In this document: one piece after another, positions 46,683-56,300 of the stretch
How positions within the stretch are numbered: position 1 is the stretch's first letter
Layout: each line of letters opens with the position of its first letter
NCBI RefSeq assembly: GCF_021012795.1
Contig: NZ_VFYU01000014.1
Span: 1 to 64,000 of the forward strand
Source of the DNA: Psychrobacter sp. I-STPA10
GTDB lineage: Bacteria; Pseudomonadota; Gammaproteobacteria; Pseudomonadales; Moraxellaceae
DNA: 64,000 bases
Direction of reading: 5' to 3'
Notes under the pieces: model-generated
Databases searched by the model: none
Told to the model about the DNA's origin: nothing
The model's input: only the letters and a program-made list of their open reading frames with translations
Translations under genes and position numbers: made by a program

Positions 46683-47331
46683 GATATATGTCCTTAGTAA
46701 TGTATTTATAATTAAAGATCAGATAGTGGCTGTCTTTAGATACTGCCTCAAAAAAACACATACAACTTAACAAGTAGCTGTATATTTTGGTTATCCATCA
46801 GTGATTATATTTATATATTGTGTTAAGTATAAAAAATAAAAATCACTAATAAAACAACTACATCGTGCACTTATTTAGCAGACCAAATAACTCATATCTT
46901 ACATACTTATATGATATGGTATTGTGTACTATCACACATCAACCTGCATGGTACTTACTTACAATAAGTATGACAATTCTAGTTTGCCAATATGTAATAT
47001 TTTGTCAATACTTGTATGTAGTTTTTTGTACAGAATAAATTATGAGTTAGACAAAAGACATATAAGCAATTTTGATTAAAAACAAAAAACATATCTTTGA
47101 TGATTATAGAGAGCAATCTTAAAATTGATAATATCATGTGAAATACCAAGCAACCAAACATTGAAAAGCCAGTCACATAAATAGCTTCTGCATTTGAATT
47201 TTATATTGATATGATATGGTTAACAATATAGTTAATACCCAGTACTCCATAGTCTTTAGTATTGATTCTATTTTTAACTTCTATATGATGCACCTTCTGC
47301 TGCATAACTTTTGAATGGAACATACTGATTT
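46683..47331. other. Intergenic region without a gene
   Basis: A 649-bp AT-rich gap between the divergent OmpA-like and acyltransferase genes, holding both promoters. One minus-strand frame (46979-47176) is hydrophobic low-complexity sequence with no ribosome-binding site, so not called. TGATATGGT occurs twice (near 46912 and 47212). Confidence 0.5.
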
Positions 47332-48285
47332 ATGATAATCCAAAAAGAAAAACTAAAAAAACTCTACACCAAACTGCATCATATTTCACCAACCCTTGGT
47401 AAAACTGCCTCATTTATGACTGCCACTGGCGTCATTGCTGCCAATAGTTTTGGCGGTAGCCTACCGTTATGGACCATGGGTGGGGTCAAATTTATCACTG
47501 GTGCAAAGGTAGCAGATGACTCCATCATTAAAATTGCCAAACATTGGATCAATAGCAACAACAAAGTCATTGATATTGCACTGCCCAAACGTGATTGGCG
47601 TATCAATGTGCCTGATGATTTGGATGAAAATAAACAATATCTGCTGATTTGCAACCATCTATCTTGGGTAGATACCAGCATTGTGCAATATGTCAGCCAA
47701 GATAGATTGCCATTGACACGTTTTTTTACCAAATACGATCTTATTTATATTCCAATTGTTGGACAAGCATTTTACTTTCTAGACTTTCCCATGATGCGCC
47801 GACACAGCAAAGAAGCCATTGCTAAAAATCCAGCTTTAAAAGGACAAGATATTGCCGAAGCCAAACGTGCTTGTGAGTTATTAAAAAATAAACCCTTTAC
47901 TCTACTCAATTATTTAGAGGGCACTCGCTTTACGGCAGAAAAACAAGCACTACAAAACTCACCTTATCAACACCTATTAAAACCTAGAGCAGGTGGTTTG
48001 TCTCTTGCTATTCGTACATTGGGTAAACAAATAGATGGTATCTTGGATATGACCATTGTCTATCCTGATGGTGCCCCTAACTATACTGATCTATGGAAAG
48101 GTGAGGTACAACGCTTAGGCGTAGATATCCGCCGTATACAAATGCCTGAGGATCTATATACTGCTATTGAGCAAGGTGGCTATGAACAAAATGAAGCCAC
48201 CAAACAAGCCATGTTTGCTTGGCTGGATCATATCTGGCGTGAAAAGGATGATAGAATTAGCCAGATGTTAAGCGAATTTGCCTAA
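47332..48285 (+). CDS. PlsC-like acyltransferase (YihG group)
   Basis: A 317-residue acyltransferase with the HX4D motif NHLSWVDTSIVQ (His and Asp catalytic), followed by RFFTKYDLIYIPIVG and EGTRFT (glycerophosphate-binding, EGTR). An N-terminal hydrophobic segment around residues 22-40 (MTATGVIAANSFGG) may touch the membrane. Family members acylate lysophosphatidic acid or other lysophospholipids. Length and the extended C-terminus resemble E. coli YihG rather than PlsC itself, so symbol not given. Starts ATG at 47332; upstream is AT-rich. Confidence 0.85.
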   Translation: MIIQKEKLKKLYTKLHHISPTLGKTASFMTATGVIAANSFGGSLPLWTMGGVKFITGAKVADDSIIKIAKHWINSNNKVIDIALPKRDWRINVPDDLDENKQYLLICNHLSWVDTSIVQYVSQDRLPLTRFFTKYDLIYIPIVGQAFYFLDFPMMRRHSKEAIAKNPALKGQDIAEAKRACELLKNKPFTLLNYLEGTRFTAEKQALQNSPYQHLLKPRAGGLSLAIRTLGKQIDGILDMTIVYPDGAPNYTDLWKGEVQRLGVDIRRIQMPEDLYTAIEQGGYEQNEATKQAMFAWLDHIWREKDDRISQMLSEFA

Positions 48286-48446
48286 CGCTTTACTCTCAAA
48301 AAACAAACCATGACTGCACCTGTACCGTAAATATTAACTTAGCAGCATCAAGCGGGCAGATCTAAACATATTTTATTGGCAGTAAGACACCCATCGACAA
48401 ACAAACAGATCAGCGACCTACTCAGTCTGACCCATAGGATTTATTT

Positions 48447-49505
48447 ATGACTGCCTCTTATAAAAATGATACCACTAATACACAAACAGCCATAAAACAG
48501 CCTACTTTTCATACCAGTTCGCCACCAAGCAAAGCCAAATTATTTTATGACATTGCCATGTTGTTTGCGATTGTTATTGACCTTATTATCATGGTCATTG
48601 ACTTAGTATTGATGAGTGACTTTATTTTACATCTAACCCAGTGGTTACATTTTAGTCATCCTCTGCAATACTATATCGCAGTTATTCATCCCAAACTTCG
48701 CATTGCTGGTGGCATTTTTACTCTATTTTTAATTAGTGAGTTAATCATACGCTGGATAATAGCAGTAAGCAAAAAGCAATATTTACGCTGGTTTTTCTTC
48801 CCCTTTGTACATTGGTATGAAGTTTTGGGTTGTTTTCCACAGCTAAGAGCCTTAAGACTGCTGCGAGCCATTGTTATTGTTAGACGTATGCATCAACTTG
48901 GCTACCAAATCATCCCTGATAGTTGGATACAAAAAGGTAAGCTATATTATGATATAGTATTAGAAGAAATCGCTGATCGAGTCATTCTAACCGCAACAGG
49001 TCATCTTAGACAGCAGATGCACAGTGAAGCAGATAGTCACCAACTCTTAGGTAAAATTGTTAGTAAAAATCAAGACATCATTGCCCAAACCATGACTGAT
49101 TTTATCAACCAAAACTTAGCCATCAATCAACACAACACCCAACAAATTAGCCAAACCGTGGCATATCAAGTCGGCGTCGCCATACAGCAAGCCATTACCA
49201 ATACACCTGAGATTCATCGCTATACTCATATGATTCCTATTGCAGGTAGCCTCATTGAATCGCAAATACAGACCATCGCTCAACAAGTGGGTGAAAATGT
49301 GGTCACAGCCTTAACTGAACGCTTAACTCACCCACAAGTGGTTGAGAATATCACCGACACCATCACCAAGATTTTGACCAATACGGACGTTGATTTTACT
49401 CAATTAGAAGATTTAATTCTTTTATTGGCGGAAGAAGGTTTGACCGCATTTGAGCAACAAGTTAAAGTACAACAATGGAAGCTACATGAAGAATTTAGCC
49501 TATAG
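48447..49505 (+). CDS. Membrane protein with voltage-sensor-like N-terminus
   Basis: A 352-residue protein: three to four membrane segments (about residues 35-60, 85-112, 118-135) ending in a basic helix LRALRLLRAIVIVRRMHQLG, which looks like an S4 voltage-sensor segment. No pore helix or selectivity filter follows. The C-terminal 200 residues are soluble and helical (QQISQTVAYQVGVAIQQAI, TALTERLTHPQVVENI). I know of similar Moraxellaceae proteins labelled ion transporter or preprotein translocase subunit, neither proven. It lies 160 bases after the acyltransferase, same strand. Confidence 0.6.
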   Translation: MTASYKNDTTNTQTAIKQPTFHTSSPPSKAKLFYDIAMLFAIVIDLIIMVIDLVLMSDFILHLTQWLHFSHPLQYYIAVIHPKLRIAGGIFTLFLISELIIRWIIAVSKKQYLRWFFFPFVHWYEVLGCFPQLRALRLLRAIVIVRRMHQLGYQIIPDSWIQKGKLYYDIVLEEIADRVILTATGHLRQQMHSEADSHQLLGKIVSKNQDIIAQTMTDFINQNLAINQHNTQQISQTVAYQVGVAIQQAITNTPEIHRYTHMIPIAGSLIESQIQTIAQQVGENVVTALTERLTHPQVVENITDTITKILTNTDVDFTQLEDLILLLAEEGLTAFEQQVKVQQWKLHEEFSL

Positions 49506-49853
49506 GGATACTTATGGCTACTTACAGTTGATTTAAAATTAATTAAATAACTTTATAGATTTAACTTTATAAGTATGGCTTAAAGTTAATTAATGGCTTG
49601 GACTCAAATAATAAGTGCAATTAACAATATTCACTCAACTAAAAACTCAAATGGCATAATCACTTTGATAATGATTAATCATAGTAACAGCAATATATTA
49701 AACATGACTTACAATACAAACAAAAATCAATATGAGTATGTGTTAAAAATAAAAAAATATACTGCTACTGCCGATAATCTAACTACATAACCCTATTGAA
49801 CCACCATATATAAGCACTCTCTTTTATTGCTTATTTTTTAGAGGATAGCTTCC
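49506..49853. other. Intergenic region upstream of minC
   Basis: A 348-bp AT-rich gap expected to hold the minC promoter. A 65-codon frame at 49593-49790 has no ribosome-binding site and a low-complexity product and is not called. Confidence 0.5.
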
Positions 49854-50609
49854 ATGACCGCTGATCATTCAAATACGAATTCTGCCCTCACTTTATATGG
49901 CAAAATGCTCACTTTTTCACGTATAAAGCTAATCACTGATGATCTTAACGCCATTGATACTGCTTTAGCAGAGTTGCTAAGTAATAAAACCAGTCAAATT
50001 CCAATCGTCATAGACAGTGATATACCACAAGACTTATCTGCTGTAGTAGATTTACTTTGGTCATGGGGTTTACAACCCATCGGTGTCATACAAGGGGTGC
50101 TCGATCAACAAGCAAAACAGATGCGACTGGCTGTTTTTCCTACAGATGGTAAACGCATTGAACGTATCCGTCCCATCAAAAAAACAGAGTCAACGACAGT
50201 CGCCAAAAATAATCAGCCTAGTGAAGCATCTGATGCCAAGCAGCAGGAGGTCAGTTTGGTTTCTGATGAAATGACCACGCTGATCTATGATCAAATGCTG
50301 CGCTCTGGACAAAGCATCAACCATGTAGGCGGTGACCTAATCTTAACCAATTGTGTCAATAATGGCGCTGAAGTTATTACTGATAACAGCTTACATATCT
50401 ATGGTCGAGCACAAGGAAGACTGGTAGCAGGTGCAACAGGGGATAAAAATGCCCGTATCTTCTGTCAACGCTTTAATCCCTCTTTAGTTTCTGTGGCAGG
50501 AACTTATTGTTTGGCTGATAATATTCCTGAAAATGTCATAGATAAAGCCGTACAAGTTAGTTTTAAAGAGGGAGAAGGGCTAATATTTACTGTCATGAAT
50601 AATTCATGA
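49854..50609 (+). CDS. minC: Septum site-determining protein MinC
   Basis: A 251-residue FtsZ-assembly inhibitor. The N-terminal domain (residues 1-105) binds FtsZ; a Lys/Gln/Ser linker follows (about 110-145); the C-terminal beta-helix domain has SGQSINHVGGDLILTNCVNN and the conserved HIYGRAQGRLVAGATGD, then ARIFCQRFNPSLVSVAGTY, which bind MinD. GAGGATAG precedes the ATG. Usually minC and minD are close; here 370 bases separate them. Confidence 0.95.
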   Translation: MTADHSNTNSALTLYGKMLTFSRIKLITDDLNAIDTALAELLSNKTSQIPIVIDSDIPQDLSAVVDLLWSWGLQPIGVIQGVLDQQAKQMRLAVFPTDGKRIERIRPIKKTESTTVAKNNQPSEASDAKQQEVSLVSDEMTTLIYDQMLRSGQSINHVGGDLILTNCVNNGAEVITDNSLHIYGRAQGRLVAGATGDKNARIFCQRFNPSLVSVAGTYCLADNIPENVIDKAVQVSFKEGEGLIFTVMNNS

Positions 50610-50979
50610 TCCATGACCATCTATTGTTATTAATTTAGTTTAAGTCTGGTTACTAAGGGATGTATTTAATATTTTTTTCAATGCTTAATTTTCATCATAC
50701 TGTCACTTTTATTCTGAGTATGCTAATCTAGCGCAATTATTTTTTAACTTAATTTAAGTTCAATCAAAATACAAACATTAATGTACAAAAAGATACTGTC
50801 TTTAATTATGGGTGAAGTTTTTATTGGTAATATTGAGTGAGACAAAAGATATAACCAGTATCTAAACTAAATAAGCCACACTGCTAATATAAACATTCAC
50901 TTAAGTTGTATTAATGGTTGTCATATTATTTATCAATATTTATTAAATTTACATAATACATGAATAGGAGTAGTCCATT
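50610..50979. other. minC-minD spacer with small palindrome
   Basis: A 370-bp AT-rich gap inside the min locus. It contains the perfect palindrome AACTTAATTTAAGTT at 50746-50760. A separate minDE promoter is likely here. No gene seen. Confidence 0.5.
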
Positions 50980-51792
50980 GTGGCAAAAATCGTTGTAGTT
51001 ACCTCTGGTAAAGGCGGCGTTGGTAAAACCACAACCAGTGCGTCTTTTGCCGCAGGTTTGGCTTTAAGAGGATACAAAACAGTCGTGATTGATTTTGATG
51101 TCGGGCTACGCAACCTTGATCTTATTATGGGCTGTGAAAATCGTATTGTTTATGATTTTGTTGACGTCTTATTAGGAAGTGCTCGCCTCAATCAAGCATT
51201 GGTTAAAGACAAACAGCTAGATAACTTATTTATTTTGCCAGCCAGTCAGACACGTGATAAAGATGCGCTGACGGATGAGGGAGTAGCAGAGATCATTGAG
51301 GAGCTATCTAAGCAGTTTGATTATATTATCTGTGATTCACCCGCAGGTATTGAGCGTGGTGCTCAACTAGCCATGTATCATGCCGATGAAGCCATCATTG
51401 TTACCAATCCCGAAATCTCTTCTGTGCGTGACTCTGACCGTATCATAGGCATACTACAAAGCCGGACCAAAAAAGTAAAAGAAGGCAATGGCTCTGTGCG
51501 TGAGCACTTGATTATTAATCGCTATAACGCTGAACGTGCAGCTGCCAAAGAGATGATGGATATTGATACCATCTCTAATGACATTCTAAAAGTCCCCCTA
51601 CTTGGCGTGATTCCAGAAAGCCGTACTGTACTTGAAGCCTCCAACCAAGGAGAGCCTGTTATTCATTTTACTGACTCAGTTGCTGGACAATGCTTTGATG
51701 ATATCGTTGCTCGCTTCCTTGGTGAAGAACGCCCTTTACGTCACATTGATGTGAAAAGAAAAGGCTTTTTACAACGCTGGTTTGGAGGTTAG
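50980..51792 (+). CDS. minD: Septum site-determining protein MinD
   Basis: A 270-residue deviant-Walker ATPase. The P-loop is GKGGVGKTTTSA (residues 10-21), with DFDVGLRNLDLIMG as the switch region, and the C-terminal amphipathic membrane-targeting helix is KRKGFLQRWFG. It binds the membrane with ATP and recruits MinC; MinE drives its release. The start is GTG at 50980 with AGGAG nine bases upstream. MinE follows three bases after the stop. Confidence 0.97.
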   Translation: MAKIVVVTSGKGGVGKTTTSASFAAGLALRGYKTVVIDFDVGLRNLDLIMGCENRIVYDFVDVLLGSARLNQALVKDKQLDNLFILPASQTRDKDALTDEGVAEIIEELSKQFDYIICDSPAGIERGAQLAMYHADEAIIVTNPEISSVRDSDRIIGILQSRTKKVKEGNGSVREHLIINRYNAERAAAKEMMDIDTISNDILKVPLLGVIPESRTVLEASNQGEPVIHFTDSVAGQCFDDIVARFLGEERPLRHIDVKRKGFLQRWFGG

Positions 51793-51795
51793 ACG

Positions 51796-52083
51796 ATGTC
51801 TAGAAAAAAAGGATTTTGGAGTAATCTATTTTCTAGCTCCGAACAAGAATCTGGGAGTGCACATACGGCAACTGAACGCCTGAAAGTCATCGTTGCGAGC
51901 GAAAATCGCTTAAATAACCGCCTTACTGCTGATCGTATCGAAAAAATGAAACGAGAAATACTAGAGGTGGTCAATAAATATGTTAATGGTGTGCAAATTG
52001 ATGATGTTAATATTCATCATCGCCATGAAGACAGCCTAGATGTGCTGGAGATGAACATTAACTTACCAGATCATCGTCGCTAA
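51796..52083 (+). CDS. minE: Cell division topological specificity factor MinE
   Basis: A 95-residue protein. The N-terminal anti-MinCD helix covers the [15 protein letters not shown] region (about residues 24-40) and the C-terminal topological domain includes [15 protein letters not shown]. The first residues (KKGFWSNLF) form the membrane-binding helix. It stimulates MinD ATPase to create pole-to-pole oscillation. GGAGG overlaps the minD end before the ATG, giving translational coupling. Confidence 0.95.
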   Translation: MSRKKGFWSNLFSSSEQESGSAHTATERLKVIVASENRLNNRLTADRIEKMKREILEVVNKYVNGVQIDDVNIHHRHEDSLDVLEMNINLPDHRR

Positions 52084-52128
52084 GTTCATATTATATTTTT
52101 AGTCTTAATTCTTTTAGACTTAGACCAA

Positions 52129-52160
52129 TAAAGGTTGGTAAAAATTACCAACCTTTATTT
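52129..52160. terminator. Bidirectional terminator after minE
   Basis: AAAGGTTGGTAA and TTACCAACCTTT form a perfect 12-base stem with AATA/TATT on either side. It separates the plus-strand min operon from the minus-strand cytochrome b561 gene. Confidence 0.88.
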
Positions 52161-52182
52161 ATTATCACACAATAAAATACAG

Positions 52183-52773
52183 CTACTTCATACGATTTAT
52201 TAAGTTATCTTTTTGTACAAATTGATGATACAAAGCTCCCGCAATATGTATCCCTGTAAATAATACTATTAGTGGCCAAATAATATCCACATGTATGTCA
52301 TTAAAGAATCTTGCTGTACTGCGATTGGTCTCAACCAACGTTGGAATTTCAAATAAACCAAATATACTCACTCCATGTCCACCATACATAGACATTAACA
52401 ATCCAGCAATAGGCATTGCTATCAATAATAAATATAGTGAAAAATGGGTAAAGTGTGCCATTCCTTTTTGCCAATTAGGCATAATAGCAGGCTTTGGATC
52501 TTTGCTAACAAAGCGATTACACAACCTTGCTAACATCCACAACAACAAGCTAACACCAAAAGCTTTATGCAAATTTATAAAGGTGTACCCTTCTCCATAA
52601 TCACGAAAAAATATCATCAGCCAAGTGATGAATAACAATACCACACTTCCCCAATGAAAAATGCGGCTTGATATCGACCATTTATCTTTAGCCGTATTTA
52701 TTGCTATAGAGGTATTATCTGTTGATGTTTGTTGAGAGCCTGATCGCTGGCTACGATTATCATTTACTGGCAT
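52183..52773 (-). CDS. Cytochrome b561-family membrane protein
   Basis: A 196-residue protein with four membrane segments after a 35-residue polar N-terminus rich in Ser, Asn and Thr. Putative haem-ligand His residues are in ISSRIFHWGSVV, FINLHKAFGVSL, FTHFSLYLLL and HVDIIWPLIVLFTGIHIAGALYHQ. The family (CybB-like) passes electrons from quinol to periplasmic acceptors or removes superoxide. Segment order is that of bacterial cytochrome b561. AGAGAGAA precedes the ATG. Monocistronic. Confidence 0.87.
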   Translation of the reverse strand: MPVNDNRSQRSGSQQTSTDNTSIAINTAKDKWSISSRIFHWGSVVLLFITWLMIFFRDYGEGYTFINLHKAFGVSLLLWMLARLCNRFVSKDPKPAIMPNWQKGMAHFTHFSLYLLLIAMPIAGLLMSMYGGHGVSIFGLFEIPTLVETNRSTARFFNDIHVDIIWPLIVLFTGIHIAGALYHQFVQKDNLINRMK

Positions 52774-52851
52774 CGGTATTCTCTCTTAATTATTGGATAT
52801 TATGACACTCCTATCCGTAATGCCTTATTTTATCATGATAATTTGCTAGAA

Positions 52852-53316
52852 TTAACCATCTAAATCAACTAACCTGTGTGCCAACTCTTCTAAATCAGGC
52901 ACAATATATTCATCGTCTTCAATCTGTACTTTTTGGAAAATATAATCATTATTGACAATGCTATATTCATCTATATCTATAGCACTCAGATCTTTTACTT
53001 GTGAGATACCCACTTGCCGATGGGTCAACTCTCCTTGGGTTTGCAAAGCCAGTCTATAAATATCATTACTGCCTTCCAAAATAACCAACTTTGTTGGCGG
53101 CGTGTCTTTTTCTAACAAGTGATAAACAGCCACATCACAATCTTGCCATATATATGTCCATATTCGATCCGTATATTCCACAACCTCCAATATCAGATTG
53201 CTAGGTACGATCCAATCAGGTTGATCTTGTGCGGGAATGACAGTCACCTCAATCTGACCTTTATTTAAGGTCAATAAGCTGACTGCCTCAAAGGTATGTT
53301 TATTTATTTTTCCCAT
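52852..53316 (-). CDS. CheW-like protein, probably ChpC
   Basis: A 154-residue protein with one CheW-like domain: VPSNLILEVVEYTDR, VAVYHLLEKD, TKLVILEGSNDIYRLALQT and YIFQKVQIEDDEYIVPDLEEL. It lies 35 bases downstream of chpA on the same strand, the place of ChpC in Pseudomonas, so it is probably a second coupling protein linking other receptors to ChpA. The CheW core is divergent, so confidence in the family comes partly from context. It has no signal peptide. Confidence 0.75.
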   Translation of the reverse strand: MGKINKHTFEAVSLLTLNKGQIEVTVIPAQDQPDWIVPSNLILEVVEYTDRIWTYIWQDCDVAVYHLLEKDTPPTKLVILEGSNDIYRLALQTQGELTHRQVGISQVKDLSAIDIDEYSIVNNDYIFQKVQIEDDEYIVPDLEELAHRLVDLDG

Positions 53317-53351
53317 AATCTTATTAATCTCTCATCATTATATTGTGCAAA

Positions 53352-56300
53352 TCAGATATCTTGTTGATTAACCTCTTCTCCTATCAAACTTTGTATTTTT
53401 TCAATCAACTCCGCCTCTTGATATGGTTTACCCATATAATCATTGACACCAATTTCTAGAGCACGCTGGCGATGTTTATCACCTGTTCTAGAAGTAATCA
53501 TGATAATAGGTATGTTTCTTAGTCTTGGATCATGGCGTACTTGTGTCGCCACCTCAAAACCATCCATACGAGGCATCTCGATATCAAGTAAGATTAAATC
53601 AGGCGCTAACTCCTGTAAAATTTCAATGGCATCAATACCATCTTTTGCAACTTGAACATTATATCCTTGACGCTCTAATAAACGTGATGTCACTTTACGC
53701 ACAGTAACAGAGTCATCCACCACAAATATGGTCGAGCGTGTCTGTACAGACGGCTTGGTAGTCAAGGCTGCTTTCATGGTAGCAGCTCTTGTTGATGAAT
53801 TACGCATCAATGCGATGAGATCTAAAATGAGCATCACTGAACCATCACCCATGATGGTCGCAGATGAAATGCCAGAGGTATGTGACAACTGTCTACCTAA
53901 AGATTTCACCACCACTTCTATACGAGATCCTGAGATTTCATCCACTTGAATGGCGATATTCTGTCCTGTACGGTTTTTAACCAAAATCACTGGCAAACTT
54001 GCATGATTGGTAATAGCCATCTGATTTAATGTACTGCCTAACAATAACTCATTAAGATAGCGTAAACGATATTCACTACCATCTATATCAAAGTGAGTCT
54101 CTTTAGAGCGATAAAAATCAAGTAATGGCTCAGGGTTAACACGTACTACACGATCAATTTGTACCAACGGAATCGCATAATAACGATCAGCTACTCGTAC
54201 CACCAAAGCATCTGATATTGCTACGGTTAATGGCACACGCATAGAAAAGCGACTACCGCCTCCTTCTACTAAGTCTACCGATACGTTACCACCAAGCTGT
54301 CGTATCTCATTTTGTACGATGTCCATACCAACACCACGCCCAGAGATTTGTGTTACTTTCTTGGTAGTGGTTAATCCAGCGTTAAAGATATACTGAATAA
54401 CATCTAGGTCAGAGAGACTCTGATCATTACTTTCAATCAAACCTTTATCAATGGCTTTTTTACGTACCGCATCCACATCAATACCACGACCATCATCGCT
54501 TAAACTAATAACAACTTCACTACCTTCACGCAGTATCTCAATAACCACATTACCAGTAGGATTTTTGCCTTTTTGCTCACGTATCTGCGGCGTTTCTATA
54601 CCATGATCCACTGCATTACGAATCATATGCTCTAATGGTGAAGTAATACGCTCTAGTATGGTTCTATCTATTTCATCTTCTGCATTAATCACTGTCAATT
54701 CAACAGACTTACCTAACTCGTTGGCTGTTTGACGAACAATACGCTGCAAACGTGGTACTAACCTTGAGAAAGGTACCATCCGTGAATTCATCAGGTTATC
54801 TTGCAACTCATTTTGAGTACGAGATAACTGTAATAATAAACCCTCAGCATCTCGGGTTTTATCGAGCATGGTGGTTTTAATATCAAGTAAATCTGAAGCG
54901 GACTCTGTCAAAGATTTTGATAACTGATTTAATGAAGAATACTGATCCATCTCCAAAGGATCAAAGCCTTCGTCTTTTAATAAATCTTCTTCATCAATTT
55001 GTGACAAGATCTGAGCCTCAAGCTCCGTCTCCATACGACGTAGCTGATCGGCCAGACGTTGTACTGTCACTCCCATCTCTTCGATGGTATTGGTCAAACT
55101 ACTCACACCCATATCAATACGAGCACGGTTGATTGCAGCCTCACCTGACAAGTTGATCATTCTTTCTATCAGACCTGCAGAAATACGAATCATCTCATTA
55201 TTTAAGATGGCTTTATCTTGAACCTGTTCAAAGTTACCTGTCATAGGAGGAACTTCAGAAATATCATGTTTTGGTAATTTACTTCTTTGCTCCTCCTCAT
55301 ATTGCAAAATAATATCTGAATAAGTTTCTAATGATTGTTCTGGTATCTCAGTTAACGCATCAGGATCTTTATTAAACTGTTGTAACGCCTCTATTAACTG
55401 CTGTGGCTCAGGTGGATTAACATTGTGCTCTAGCAACTGCAATGCTTTTTCTAGCCATTGATGGCAAGCAACAATCAGCTCAATAATAATCTTTTTGGGA
55501 GGTAACGTACGGTTGTATAATTTACCACTGGTTTTTTCTAGCTGATATGCTAAATCACTCAAGCCGTTTGAGGACACCATCCGTGCCCCACCTTTTATCG
55601 TATGATAATTGCGCTGCATGGACTCAAATACATTGGTATCTTTTATATTGTCTCTAAAACTTTGCAACACTTGTATATTTTGCTTAATAATTTTACGGGC
55701 TTCTTGCAAGAATATGGTAATCATCTCTGTATCAGGGAGCTTACCATCCCAAGAATCATGTACCAATTGCTCAAATCGTTGCGTTACCTCAGACTTCTCT
55801 TGTTCAAGTTTGCCCTCTTCTTGTGGCTGCTCTTGCTCTACTTGTGACTCTACTTCTTCTTGCTCAATCTCTAGCACAGGCATCGCTACTTGGAAAGATT
55901 CAGGCTCTTGGGTCTTATTTAATAACGCATGTAACTGCTCTACCATGCCAGGAATGAAGAAAGATTGATTATTATTGATGACATAATCAAGCTGTAATGA
56001 CAACATATCCTGAACTTCTTGCATCACATTAACCCATGCATCTGAAGGGGATAATATGCCTGATACAAACTGTTCGTAGATGGTTTCAGCTTCATGGGTC
56101 ACATCCCCCATACTGCTGATACCCACCATACGAGCACCACCTTTGAGTGTGTGTAAATGACGTTGTAACACTTTCAAAGGTTCAATATTACTTGGAGACT
56201 GCTTCCATTCATCAAATACCTGATGTATTTCTGCATCAATCTCTTGGGCTTCTTCCAAGAATATGCTTAGCAGCTCACTATCGGTAGAAATTGGCTCAAG

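Noticed and set aside
46979-47176. 65-codon minus-strand frame
   Set aside because: AT-rich hydrophobic product, no ribosome-binding site, no plausible partner; likely chance.
49593-49790. 65-codon plus-strand frame before minC
   Set aside because: No ribosome-binding site and an Asn/Thr/Ile-rich product typical of translated AT-rich spacer.
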